From Stieleria neptunia (GTDB taxonomy: Bacteria; Planctomycetota; Planctomycetia; Pirellulales; Pirellulaceae), in NCBI RefSeq assembly GCF_007754155.1, contig NZ_CP037423.1, forward strand, positions 1,488,001 to 1,552,000: DNA of 64,000 bases, given 5' to 3'. Positions 1-8,424 of this stretch are shown piece after piece (position 1 is the stretch's first letter; each line of letters opens with the position of its first letter). Made by a program: the position numbers and the translations under genes. The notes under the pieces are model-generated. The model was not told the origin of the DNA. It made no database searches and worked only from the letters and a program-made list of their open reading frames with translations.

Positions 1-571
1 CGCCGGCTGAAATGGTACCCGGCGTGATGCCGTAGGAACCCCATCCGTACAGGTTGGTCGAGATGAACCGATCCCTGTTTCGCACGCTCCCGCGGGCAAT
101 CAGATGCCCCAATTGATGCCGCCCCGATGGCAATCGGGGGATCGCGCCGACGGCGGCCAGAATGGCGTCGGCACCGCGCTCGACCACTTGCGGCATGTAA
201 CGGGTGTCACCCATCATCACGCCGTTGTCCAAGAAATGGTTGACCAGCGGGAAATCGAGCGTCGTGATGTTCTCACCGTAACCGCTGTTCATCACCGCCG
301 CCTGCGTCATTTCAATCACCACGTTGCCAAAATCCGGAACGTGGTCGTGGTCGTAACCCGGTTGGTAAGGGCTGACGGGTTGGCCGTATTCGGCAAAATT
401 GTTGATTTCGGCGTACTGCAAATCCGAAAAGTTGGTGCAGCGCCAGACTTGGCTTGCACTGTCATATGACCAGCTCACGTTGAAATCCCCGTTTAGAATT
501 CGGTCGCCTGCGTGGTCTCTGTCGTCGTCGCGTCCGAGGATTCGTTGCGGATTCTTTTCCGATTTTCTCAC
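1..571 (-). CDS. Hypothetical protein, C-terminus cut by window edge
   Basis: The reverse strand is open from a GTG at 571 to base 1 without a stop, giving about 190 residues, so the gene is truncated at its 3' end by the window. The N-terminus starts MRKSEKNPQRILGRDDDRDH and continues through a polar, aromatic-rich region (GDFNVSWSYDS, then NFSDLQYAEINNF) and an Asp/His-rich stretch (GYDHDHVPDFG). I see no signal peptide or membrane segment and recognise no family. The last 40 residues (IPRLPSGRHQLGHLIARG) are encoded by a GC-rich stretch with a small hairpin, CCCCGATNGCNATCGGGG, and may be repeat-derived. An in-frame stop lies about 33 bases upstream of the GTG, and no clear ribosome-binding site is visible, so the start is uncertain. 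Confidence 0.6.
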   Translation of the reverse strand, partial: MRKSEKNPQRILGRDDDRDHAGDRILNGDFNVSWSYDSASQVWRCTNFSDLQYAEINNFAEYGQPVSPYQPGYDHDHVPDFGNVVIEMTQAAVMNSGYGENITTLDFPLVNHFLDNGVMMGDTRYMPQVVERGADAILAAVGAIPRLPSGRHQLGHLIARGSVRNRDRFISTNLYGWGSYGITPGTISAG

Positions 572-685
572 AAGCGATTTCGCGTCTCGCCCGATCCGGC
601 CGGGTTAACTTTACATGGGGGCAAGACGACAGATACCAACTAAAGCTCCACAGCTCGCATTCTCCTTGTCTCCTTGTCTCCCTCC

Positions 686-2314
686 CTAAACCCCCAGCCG
701 CTCTTTCGCTTCTGCGGCCCAGGGGCTATCAGGGGCGAGTTGCAGGATGCGTTGCCAATGCTGCAGGGCTTGCCGGTCATCGCCGATTCGATCGAGCGTT
801 TTGGCGAGCGTGTAGTGGACGTCGGCGTAGTCGTCGTGCATCGACAGGGCGCCACGCAACGCGGCGACGGCTAGTTCCAATTGCCCGAGTTCGGCCAGCA
901 CGGCGCCCAGGCTGGCACGGGCTTCGACGAATTCCGGATCCATTTCGATCGCGCTGTAGTAGCGTTCGCGGGCGGCGATCAAAAAATTCATGCGATAAAG
1001 CAGTTCGCCGATCTGGAAACTGACATCGGCGCGTGCCCCGTCGCGGGCCAGGATGGTGTGGTACAGGTCGATCGCGGTTTCCAGGTCGTCCTCGTCTTCG
1101 GCTTGATAGGCGGCCATCAGGATCGGATCGTGTTCGGCGGTACTGACCGCGCGCAGCATCGGCGGTTGGTCGGGCGGTTCAAACGCCAACACCTCCGGCG
1201 TCGATGCCCCATCGCTTTCCAACGCATCGAAATCGAAACGCATCTGTCCGCCCGGCTCGACCAGTCCGTCGCCTTGCCGCAACAGCACGTGCTTGCCCTC
1301 GACCAAGATGGAAAGCTGATCGAGGGGGCGGCGGATATTGGGGAGCACTTGGACCAAGTCGACCAGTCGACGTTCGATCGCCGCTGGGCTGGCACCGGCG
1401 GAGATCCACCCGGCCAGACGCTTCGCGGTCGCGACCTCCGCGTAGTCGAAGTATTGCAGCTTGTGCAACGTCGTCACCGGGGTGATCAGGCCCCGGCGGT
1501 GCCACCGCCGAATCACGCGCACCGAAACGCCCAGCAGGTCGGCCAGCATGACCGGTGTGTAATAACGCTGTGCAGAGCGCCCGACATCGAACAACCCCAG
1601 TCGCTGCCAGAGCTCGGTTTCGTGGATGATTTCAAGCTCGCCGCGGCCGGCGGCATCGATCACGCCGGGCGGCAACAACTCGTCCTGCGAGAGCGGCGGT
1701 TGGTCGGCACCGATGACGACCAAGTCAAGCATCATGCGGTCGGCGGGCGGTGCGGACGGATCGTCGCGTTTTTTTCCGCTCGCCGCAGCCGAGGAACGCC
1801 GTGGCAGATCGACGGCAACCGCTTGGAACGACTGCAACACGTTCGCCGCTTCACGTCGACTCATGCTGCCGAATCGTCCGACCAAGGCAACGCGTTTGTC
1901 CGCGAAGCTCGCCGGGTCGGCGTCGCTGGACTTGTTCGGGGACGGTTCACCGACCAACAACTCGGCGTCCGAGTCTCCATCGTCGCCCTCGTCCTCGCTC
2001 ACGAGAGTGTCCAGCGTACAGTTTTCCAGCGTGCTGGGGGGCTGCGTTTCGGTCTCCCCCGTCAGCGTCATGAAGGACGCGGTCGCGTCTTGCGGTTCGG
2101 TCGCGTCGTGCGGTTCGTCCGTGCTCGGGGGATCGTCCGTGCTGGGCGGTTCGGCGCCATCCCCGCCGTCGCGTGGGCTGTCGCCCGGGAACGAGAGGAT
2201 GCGAAGGGGGGCCGGATCGTTTGTGTCGGTCGGCTCGGGCAATGGAATCGATCGTCGGGGGGCTTCGTGGGGCGTCACGAGAATTCGTTGCTCGCGATTG
2301 TTGCGATCCGACAC
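686..2314 (-). CDS. BRCT domain - MerR-type HTH - TPR protein
   Basis: 542 residues. An acidic, Pro/Asp-rich disordered N-terminus (1-135) precedes a BRCT-like domain at about 136-241 (KRVALVGRFGSMSRREA, then LVVIGADQ). A MerR-type winged-helix DNA-binding domain follows at about 252-325 (YTPVMLADLLGVSVRVIRRW, GLITPV, YFDYAEVATAKRL). The C-terminus (about 395-540) holds TPR repeats with the usual A..LG.. spacing. MerR domains read operator DNA, BRCT domains bind phosphopeptides or DNA ends, and TPRs bind proteins, so a DNA-bound scaffold or regulator is inferred; no sensor domain is visible. It diverges from the downstream ABC exporter, whose promoter would share the 2315-2541 gap. The opposite strand carries a long shadow reading frame that is not a gene. 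Confidence 0.85.
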   Translation of the reverse strand: MSDRNNREQRILVTPHEAPRRSIPLPEPTDTNDPAPLRILSFPGDSPRDGGDGAEPPSTDDPPSTDEPHDATEPQDATASFMTLTGETETQPPSTLENCTLDTLVSEDEGDDGDSDAELLVGEPSPNKSSDADPASFADKRVALVGRFGSMSRREAANVLQSFQAVAVDLPRRSSAAASGKKRDDPSAPPADRMMLDLVVIGADQPPLSQDELLPPGVIDAAGRGELEIIHETELWQRLGLFDVGRSAQRYYTPVMLADLLGVSVRVIRRWHRRGLITPVTTLHKLQYFDYAEVATAKRLAGWISAGASPAAIERRLVDLVQVLPNIRRPLDQLSILVEGKHVLLRQGDGLVEPGGQMRFDFDALESDGASTPEVLAFEPPDQPPMLRAVSTAEHDPILMAAYQAEDEDDLETAIDLYHTILARDGARADVSFQIGELLYRMNFLIAARERYYSAIEMDPEFVEARASLGAVLAELGQLELAVAALRGALSMHDDYADVHYTLAKTLDRIGDDRQALQHWQRILQLAPDSPWAAEAKERLGV

Positions 2315-2461
2315 GGTGTTTCAAGGTGTCGTGGACCGCGATTGGAAGGTCCGCAGCGTGGATTATCGCAGAACGGGCCGCTGGGAGTAGTCGAGTCGGC
2401 GGATTCTCTGTAACAATGCACCGAAACGCGAGTCGCTGCGTATTGCGTTTGTCGACTTCGT

Positions 2462-2497
2462 AACCTGACCCGGGCGTTCCCGGGCGGCGGTCAGGTT
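2462..2497. promoter_or_regulatory. Hairpin in divergent intergenic region
   Basis: AACCTGACC at 2462-2470 pairs with GGTCAGGTT at 2489-2497. A second inner palindrome (CCCGGG...CCCGGG) lies in the loop. The hairpin is followed by a pyrimidine-rich stretch (TTCCTCTTCTTC) and lies 45 bases before the ABC ATPase start. It could attenuate transcription or terminate upstream reads; there is no proper U-tract, so function is uncertain. Confidence 0.4.
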
Positions 2498-2541
2498 TCC
2501 TCTTCTTCACTCATTGCTCTTTTCCGTGGTTGCGGACGTCC

Positions 2542-3270
2542 ATGCTGCATGTCGATTCGCTGACGAAGTCCTTTCCCCTCGATGATGGTGTCTTGACCGC
2601 CGTCGACGACGTTTCGTTTCGGATTTCCCCGGGAGAGGTTTTCGGGTTGTTGGGGCCCAATGGGGCCGGCAAGACGACCACGATGCGGATGATCTTGGGA
2701 TTGCTGGAGCCCGATTCGGGCTATGCGGAAGTCGACGGGGTCCGCACGGCGGCCGATCCGATGGCCGTCAAAAGCCGTCTCGGTTTCGTCTCGGCCAGCG
2801 ACGGGGTTTACCCCTGGTTGACGGTCCGGGAGATGCTGTTGTACTTCGCCGATCTGTACGCCGTTGATGCGACGCTGGCCGAACAACGCTGCGAAAGTTT
2901 GGCCGACATGATGGATATCAAGCCTCTGTTGGATCGACGTGCCGGTGAACTCAGCACGGGACAGCGGCAACGGGTGACGCTGGTTCGCGGGCTGATTCAT
3001 GACCCGCCGGTGATGCTGCTCGATGAACCGACGCGGGGGTTGGATGTCGTCGGTGTCCAAACCATTTTTGACTACATCGATATTTTGCGTCGCGGTGGCA
3101 AAGCGGTGGTCGTGTGCACGCACCGTTTGGACGAAGCCGAACGTTTGTGTGATCGGTTCGGTTTGTTGCACGCCGGCAAACTAAAATACTGTGGCACGCT
3201 CAACGAGTTGAAGGAACAGACCGGCCAGAAATCGTTGGTGGACATCTTCGTGGACTTGATCAGGAATTAG
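2542..3270 (+). CDS. ABC transporter ATP-binding protein (NatA-like)
   Basis: ABC-type ATPase of about 242 residues. Walker A is [10 protein letters not shown], the signature is [14 protein letters not shown], and Walker B is [12 protein letters not shown], followed by a switch histidine (CTHRLDEAE). The long DEPTRGLD form and the short C-terminal tail fit the NatA/CcmA class that powers export-type permeases such as NatB. The ATG at 2542 ([11 protein letters not shown]) is preferred; a TTG at 2530 would add four residues. The stop is six bases before the GTG of the permease/protease gene, so the two are surely co-transcribed and form one transporter at the cytoplasmic membrane. The substrate cannot be read from sequence; NatAB extrudes Na+, but many relatives do other work. 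Confidence 0.92.
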   Translation: MLHVDSLTKSFPLDDGVLTAVDDVSFRISPGEVFGLLGPNGAGKTTTMRMILGLLEPDSGYAEVDGVRTAADPMAVKSRLGFVSASDGVYPWLTVREMLLYFADLYAVDATLAEQRCESLADMMDIKPLLDRRAGELSTGQRQRVTLVRGLIHDPPVMLLDEPTRGLDVVGVQTIFDYIDILRRGGKAVVVCTHRLDEAERLCDRFGLLHAGKLKYCGTLNELKEQTGQKSLVDIFVDLIRN

Positions 3271-3276
3271 CCGAGC

Positions 3277-5481
3277 GTGTCGAACGACCCCCAAGATCGC
3301 CGCCCCCAGGATCGCAGCCTCCAGGATCGCAGCGCCGCGACGGCGCAGCGCCGCCCACGCCGGCAGAGTCATCAGCCCGGCAATCGGCTCGTCCGGATGT
3401 GCCAGAAAGAGCTCCGCGAGACGATGCGTGACCGCCGAACGATCATCACGCTGGTGATGATGCCCCTGCTGGTCTATCCGCTGCTGAGCATGGCGCTGAA
3501 TCGTTTTTTGGTTTCGTCCACGGCGGGAACGTCCGAGCAGACGCCGTACACGATCGGCGTCGAAACCGACGACGAAGGCAACCTGTTGCTGGCGTGGCTG
3601 GAAGACCCGATGAGCCAGCCACCCGCGGCGATCCTGAAGGCCAGCAAGGGGAAACTCGCCACGTTTCGTGTCGTCAACACCACGTCCGTCGGACTCAATC
3701 CCAAGCAAGCCCTCCAAGAGAAAAAGATCGATTTGGCAGCCCGCATCGAAGCGGGGAATCCGCCACGATTGCGATTGACGGCGTTCAACGGTGATCCGCC
3801 CAGCCAGGGCGCCCAACGGATTTTGACCGAACGGCTGCATTGGTTGCGTTTGGCGCGTGCCGAAACGCTCGCCCAGTCACAATTGAGTGATTACACGCCG
3901 CCGACGGAGGTCTCCGTGGAGAACGTCGGGGTCGCCGAAAAGCCGTCGATGCTGGGCACAATCGTACCGCTCGTGTTGGTGTTGATGACGATCACCGGTG
4001 CGGTTTACCCGGCGATCGATTTGACCGCCGGCGAGCGAGAACGGGGCACGATGGAGTCGCTGATGGCATCGCCGGTGCCCCGCTCGTACATCTTGTTCTC
4101 AAAATACGTTGCCGTCGTCGTCGTCGCCTTGCTCACCGCGATGGCGAACCTGTTGGCGATGTTCACGACGCTGTGGGCAGGCCGGCTGCTACCACTGTTG
4201 ACCGGTGGGGAAGACGCGTTTCCGTGGTTGGCCGTGCTGCAAATCCTCGGGCTGTTGGTGCTCTTCAGCGGCTTCTTTGCAGCCGTGCTGCTGTCGCTGA
4301 CCAGCTTCGCGCGCTCGTTCAAAGAAGCCCAGGCCTATTTGATTCCCGTCATGCTGCTGTCGTTGACTCCGGGGATGTTGTCGCTGATGCCCGGGGTGAC
4401 CTTGAAGGGGCCCTTGGCGATTGCCCCGTTGATCAACATCGTCTTGCTGGCACGTGAGGTGTTGCAGGGGACGGCGCAAGCGGCGCCCGCGGTGATCACG
4501 GTCCTCAGTACAATCGGATATGCCGTGGCCGCGATCGCCATCGCATCGAAGTTGTTCGGCAGCGATGCGGTCAGCCGTACCAGCGGGCAATCGTTCGGCG
4601 CCATGTTGAAACGACCGACGCGCCCGACGCCGACGCCGTCACCCCAAGCCGCCGCGATGACGCTGGCGTTGTTGGTTCCGATCTATTATCTGGTCAGCAA
4701 CGTGCTGATCCGGATCGTGCCCGAGCTGTCCATCACCACGGTGCTGATGCTCAACGCCATCGCGCTGATTTTGACCTTCGGCCTGATCCCGTTTGTCTCG
4801 GTCGTGTTGGCACGCTGCAATTTCTCGACGAGCTATCAATTGGCGATGCCGTCACCGCTGGCACTGCTGGGGGCGCTGCTGGTCGGGTTGGGAGCTTGGG
4901 GGTTTGCGCACGAGTCGTTTGTGATTGCCAAGCAGATGGGAATCGGCGGGCTGGATGTGGATCGGATCGAAAAGACACGGCAAACCGTCGAAGCACTGAA
5001 AGTCGCTCCGGCGTGGTTGCTGGTGGGGACCCTGGCGCTGGCACCTGCGGTGATCGAAGAATTGTGCTTTCGCGGATTTTTGTTCACGGCACTTCGCAAG
5101 GTCCTCTCGCCGGCTCGGGTGATCGTGACCACCGCCGTCATTTTTGGACTGTTCCACGTCGTGACCGGCAACATGTTGCTGATCGAGCGATTTGTGCCGA
5201 CGACGCTGCTGGGGCTGATCCTCGGCTGGATCGCCTATCGCACCCAAAGCGTTTGGCCCGGTGTGCTGATGCATTTCACCCACAACGCCCTATTGAATCT
5301 GGCCACGAAGTACCAGGACAAGATCGCGTTTCTCGGCGAAGGGTTCGAGAACCAAATGCATCTGCCGGCGACCTGGATGGTCGTTTTGACCACCACGACG
5401 TTGATCGGGTTGGGCATCCTGTGGTTTTCGAGCCCCAAGTCGCCGGTCGCCAAGCCGAATCTGGCAACCACCCCCGCCTGA
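3277..5481 (+). CDS. ABC permease fused to CPBP intramembrane protease
   Basis: 734 residues. The N-terminal half is a NatB/ABC-2-type permease: a first membrane helix near residue 60, a large extracytoplasmic loop, then five or so helices after about 225. It includes the family stretch ERERGTMESLMASPV. The C-terminal third is a CPBP (CAAX protease/bacteriocin-processing, Abi) domain with the three expected motifs: EELCFRGF (EExxxR), FGLFHVV (FxxxH) and HFTHNALLN (HxxxN). All predicted metal or catalytic residues are present, so the protease should be active. This fusion is known in planctomycetes. Whether the protease processes the exported substrate or a membrane partner is unknown. The GTG start follows the ATPase stop directly; the first 45 residues are polar and low-complexity (repeated QDR), so a start further in is possible. 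Confidence 0.9.
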   Translation: MSNDPQDRRPQDRSLQDRSAATAQRRPRRQSHQPGNRLVRMCQKELRETMRDRRTIITLVMMPLLVYPLLSMALNRFLVSSTAGTSEQTPYTIGVETDDEGNLLLAWLEDPMSQPPAAILKASKGKLATFRVVNTTSVGLNPKQALQEKKIDLAARIEAGNPPRLRLTAFNGDPPSQGAQRILTERLHWLRLARAETLAQSQLSDYTPPTEVSVENVGVAEKPSMLGTIVPLVLVLMTITGAVYPAIDLTAGERERGTMESLMASPVPRSYILFSKYVAVVVVALLTAMANLLAMFTTLWAGRLLPLLTGGEDAFPWLAVLQILGLLVLFSGFFAAVLLSLTSFARSFKEAQAYLIPVMLLSLTPGMLSLMPGVTLKGPLAIAPLINIVLLAREVLQGTAQAAPAVITVLSTIGYAVAAIAIASKLFGSDAVSRTSGQSFGAMLKRPTRPTPTPSPQAAAMTLALLVPIYYLVSNVLIRIVPELSITTVLMLNAIALILTFGLIPFVSVVLARCNFSTSYQLAMPSPLALLGALLVGLGAWGFAHESFVIAKQMGIGGLDVDRIEKTRQTVEALKVAPAWLLVGTLALAPAVIEELCFRGFLFTALRKVLSPARVIVTTAVIFGLFHVVTGNMLLIERFVPTTLLGLILGWIAYRTQSVWPGVLMHFTHNALLNLATKYQDKIAFLGEGFENQMHLPATWMVVLTTTTLIGLGILWFSSPKSPVAKPNLATTPA

Positions 5482-5940
5482 GGCGGACAGTTTCTAAAGC
5501 CACCCTCCTGGTAGCGGTTGATCTCTGCACAACCTAAGAAACCCTCCGGTGTAGAGGTCGTGCAGTTTACGAAGCAGCCCTCCTCGCAGGAGGGTCGAGC
5601 GCAGCAAGGGGAGGTCGAACGGTGAATTGCGAGTTTTACTTCAGCTGCCAGATTCGCGTCCCAAGCAGCAAAGAGAACCCTCTCCTCGCTACGCTCGACT
5701 CTCCCAGAGGGAGAGTGGCGAAACCCCTTTGAATTCAACGACTTAAAAACTGCACGACCTCTGTGCGGGAGGGTTGCATCACTGAATTTCAGAATCGGCT
5801 TTGGGCTTGTCGTCGATGGCTGAGGTTTCGTTCCCCCCATTTTTCGACCCGCCCATTTTCTGACCAGATTCTTTTCCATCCGATATCGTGTAGGATGCCC
5901 AGATTAACGCCCGCACGGTTCGAATTCGATTGCATCACGA
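5482..5940. other. Intergenic region, repeat-derived, no gene
   Basis: 459 bases between the permease/protease gene and dnaX. It contains the 210-bp inverted-repeat element listed next and, at 5836-5865, two units of a 16-bp-period repeat (CCCATTTTTCGACCC then GCCCATTTTCTGACC) whose relatives occur at four other places in this window. Reading frames across it change composition at repeat borders and resemble no protein I know. The dnaX promoter presumably lies in 5770-5940; nothing matching a strong -35/-10 pair stands out. Confidence 0.7.
5553..5762. repeat. 210-bp MITE-like element with 16-bp terminal inverted repeats
   Basis: AGAGGTCGTGCAGTTT at 5553-5568 is perfectly complementary to AAACTGCACGACCTCT at 5747-5762. 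The interior has an internal palindrome around CTCTCCCAGAGGGAGAG (near 5700-5715) and the string CTCGACC or CTCGACT twice. No transposase is encoded. The immediate flanks (TGT and GTG) are not a clean target duplication. The internal CTCCCAGAGGGAGAG motif recurs near 39755, 40085 and 63355, so pieces of this element are dispersed. Confidence 0.65.
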
Positions 5941-7800
5941 ATGTCCGACGACCCTCCTGTACCCGCAAACGATTCCTCCTACGTCGTTGTCGCTCGCCGC
6001 TATCGTCCCCGCAATTTCGAAGAATTGGTCGGCCAGGAGCACGTCGGTCGGGCGCTGACCAATGCGATCGAAACCGGGCGGGTCGGTCATGCCTACCTGT
6101 TCACCGGGGCTCGGGGGGTCGGGAAAACCAGCACGGCGCGGATTTTTGCCAAGGCGCTCAACAACCCCGGCGGGCCCAGCGCGACGTTTGACAACAATGA
6201 CGATGTCGCCCAGGCGATCGATTCGGGCGAAGACATCGATGTGATCGAAATCGACGGAGCCAGCAATCGCGGGATCGACGAAATCCGCTCCCTGAGGGCC
6301 AACGTCGGCGTCCGGCCCAGCCGCTCGCGGTACAAAATTTACATCATCGACGAAGTCCACATGCTGACCCAGGCGGCGTTCAATGCGTTGCTGAAGACGC
6401 TGGAGGAACCGCCCGAGCATGTGAAGTTCATCTTCTGCACCACCGACCCGGAGAAGATGCCGATCACGGTCTTGAGTCGGTGTCAACGCTTCGATTTTGC
6501 GCCGGTCGAAGTTTCCAAAATCGTCAAACGGCTACAGGAGATCGTGGCCGCGGAAAATGCCGAGGCCGACGAGGCGGCCCTCGAGCTGGTCGCACGCCGG
6601 GCCGCCGGTTCGATGCGGGATAGCCAATCGTTGCTCGAGCAAGTGCTCAGTTTTAGTGACGGGCATTTGACGGCCGATCAAGTTCACTCGATGCTCGGGA
6701 CCGCCGATGATGAACGGCTGCACAGGCTAGCCCAAGCGATGTGCGAGCGCGATGCCGCCGACGCGCTCGCTCAATTGGACGCGGCAGTCGATGCCGGTGT
6801 CGACGCCGGGCGGATCGCCGAACAACTGTTGGGGTACTTTCGCGACTTGATGGCCGTGACGGTCGGCTGCGACGCCACGCTGCAACGCCACACCGCTGCC
6901 TCCATGCACGGCGAGCTGAAAAAATTGGGGGACGCCTGGGGGCTGCAAACCGTCCTGGCCGTTGTCGCATTGATCGACCAGACGCTCGTTCGGATTCGGC
7001 ACAGCGTCTACGGGCGGGTGTTACTCGAGTCGACCGTGATTCAGATCTGCAACTTGCCCGACTTGCAAGCGATAGCGGATTTGGCCGCCGCTGCTGGCAG
7101 CGGAAAACCGCTGCCCCCTGCCCAGGCGGCACCGCAAAAAAAAAAGCTAGCGGCTGATCCAGCGCCGCCAATCGCGGGGCAACCCGCCACGCCGACGTCT
7201 TCTTCGCCGGCACCCGCCGAGCCGCTGGCCCCCGTCGCGGCTGCTCCGGTTTCTGCTGCTCCGGCCACGTCACCGACCCAGCCTGAACCGCCCGAGCCGG
7301 CCACGAGTTCGCCAGCCACGAGTACGCCGGCCACCAATTCGCCGGCGCCTGCTGGACCCGCGGACGCGTCGGGCTCGCCGCCGTCGCCCAAGATGAGATT
7401 GTCGGCGTCGAACGTTCAAGCAGTCCTGGCGCAGGCGCTCCAGGGCGTTCAGCCGATGACCGCGTCGATCGCCTCGATGGCGGAGGCGCAATTGGAAGGC
7501 AGCTCCAAAATCAATTTGGTCTTTCCGGCCGAGTCATCGATGTCGATGAAGCGGATGGATTTGCCCGAGCATCGCGGGCCGGTGTCTGAGGCGCTGGCCG
7601 AAATCGTCGGCCATCCGGTCACCCTTCAATTGGTCGCCGGCGCCGCGTCGCCCGGGCGCCCCCAGGCCCCCAAGCCGGCGCCCAAGGCGACAGCCAAAGA
7701 GCGGATGGAACGGATGCGAGAGATTGAATCCCATCCCTGGATCCAAGCCTGCGTGCAAACCTTTCAAGCCGAGATCGTCAAGATCGATCCCAAGCAATGA
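5941..7800 (+). CDS. dnaX: DNA polymerase III subunit gamma/tau
   Basis: 619-residue clamp-loader ATPase of the replisome. Walker A is GARGVGKTST (56-65), Walker B/DEVH is IYIIDEVHML (133-142), the sensor 1 region is FIFCTTDPEK, and the arginine-finger motif is VLSRCQRF (177-184). Domain III runs to about 375, followed by a Pro/Ala/Ser-rich linker (about 395-485) and a C-terminal tau-type domain. Two oddities stand out. The zinc-binding loop between residues 73 and 95 has no cysteine at all (NNPGGPSATFDNNDDVAQAI), although it aligns without gaps to the usual C-x8-C-x2-C-x2-C loop. The linker begins with CAA AAA AAA AAG, an A10 run at a likely frameshift or slippage site. The genes often next to dnaX (ebfC/recR) are not in this window. 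Confidence 0.97.
   Translation: MSDDPPVPANDSSYVVVARRYRPRNFEELVGQEHVGRALTNAIETGRVGHAYLFTGARGVGKTSTARIFAKALNNPGGPSATFDNNDDVAQAIDSGEDIDVIEIDGASNRGIDEIRSLRANVGVRPSRSRYKIYIIDEVHMLTQAAFNALLKTLEEPPEHVKFIFCTTDPEKMPITVLSRCQRFDFAPVEVSKIVKRLQEIVAAENAEADEAALELVARRAAGSMRDSQSLLEQVLSFSDGHLTADQVHSMLGTADDERLHRLAQAMCERDAADALAQLDAAVDAGVDAGRIAEQLLGYFRDLMAVTVGCDATLQRHTAASMHGELKKLGDAWGLQTVLAVVALIDQTLVRIRHSVYGRVLLESTVIQICNLPDLQAIADLAAAAGSGKPLPPAQAAPQKKKLAADPAPPIAGQPATPTSSSPAPAEPLAPVAAAPVSAAPATSPTQPEPPEPATSSPATSTPATNSPAPAGPADASGSPPSPKMRLSASNVQAVLAQALQGVQPMTASIASMAEAQLEGSSKINLVFPAESSMSMKRMDLPEHRGPVSEALAEIVGHPVTLQLVAGAASPGRPQAPKPAPKATAKERMERMREIESHPWIQACVQTFQAEIVKIDPKQ
7136..7160 (+). promoter_or_regulatory. Predicted dnaX slippage/frameshift site (A10 run)
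   Basis: Ten A residues at 7136-7145 encode Q399-K402 and contain the in-frame heptamer A AAA AAG used by E. coli dnaX for -1 frameshifting. After a -1 shift (or one extra A) translation reads KASG and stops at TGA, giving about 405 residues. After loss of one A it reads S and stops at TAG, giving about 402. A short stem, GCGGC/GCCGC, lies just downstream. The site is exactly at the end of domain III, where gamma-type products end in other bacteria. Confidence 0.65.
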
Positions 7801-7824
7801 TCGGTTGCGTCGCGGCTGGCTGAC

Positions 7825-8042
7825 GAGACCGTCCAGCTTAGGGCTAGCGCGAAACGCGGCAAATCTGAATGATCTGACCGAATGGGTGAGAGGTGGTCGT
7901 CGGAGGGGTGTACGACGTCCTTTCTAGGTCGTCGCGCAGAGCCCCACGGGCGACGGCCCGGAAGGGCCATCGTACGTGCGCAAAGCGGTCGCTGCGACGC
8001 AGCGAACGAGGGCGGCTCAAGCCTGCACACCAACACTCTTGC
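7825..8042. repeat. Truncated MITE copy joined to an inverted palindromic repeat
   Basis: 7825-7975 is nearly identical to 45821-45970, starting with the terminal repeat GAGACCGTCCAGCTTAGGG. It lacks the right-hand terminal repeat found at 45988-46006. From about 7984 the sequence is instead the reverse complement of the other repeat (GTGTTGGTGTGCAGGCTT... and GCTGCGTCGCAGCGACC) seen at 45801, 46021 and 48014. Confidence 0.75.
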
Positions 8043-8397
8043 CCGTTGTTTTGAACGCACGTCTTGCCTTTTCCTTGACGTCATTCATTCAATCGACGTC
8101 CCCTGCGAATGAATCTCCGACACTGCGCCGGCAACCGCATTGCAACGACATGTGTGGATGGATGATGCAGCTGGTGAGGAATGCGTGAACCGATGTTCGT
8201 CCGTAAGCTTCGTCCTGGTGTCGCAAAGAAATTTGCAAAATAAATGTTCGGTGAAGCGCTGCGACAATCAATTTGTGTCGGTTCGGCGAGGTCCCCTTCG
8301 TGTTGCGTAAGGGGGAACTGGAGCACATCCCAAAAATTCTCTGATTGCAGATTGGGGGGACACCGAGCCAACTTGATCTTGGCGCTGATCAAATTGC

Positions 8398-8424
8398 TTG
8401 ACAGTTTTTGAATCGATGTAGAAT
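8398..8424 (+). promoter_or_regulatory. Candidate sigma-70-like promoter
   Basis: TTGACA at 8398-8403 and TAGAAT at 8419-8424 are separated by 15 bases, a short spacer. It would transcribe toward the Wzc gene with a leader of about 820 bases. The only support is hexamer similarity. Confidence 0.25.

Noticed and set aside
881..2413. 510-residue frame on the + strand
   Set aside because: Exactly opposite the BRCT/MerR/TPR gene; it is an antisense shadow of high-GC coding DNA with no motifs.
5550..5765. Target duplication around the 210-bp element
   Set aside because: Flanks TGT and GTG are not identical, so no duplication is claimed.
5235..5879. 214-residue frame on the - strand
   Set aside because: Runs through the MITE-like element and the antisense end of the permease gene; composition changes at repeat borders.
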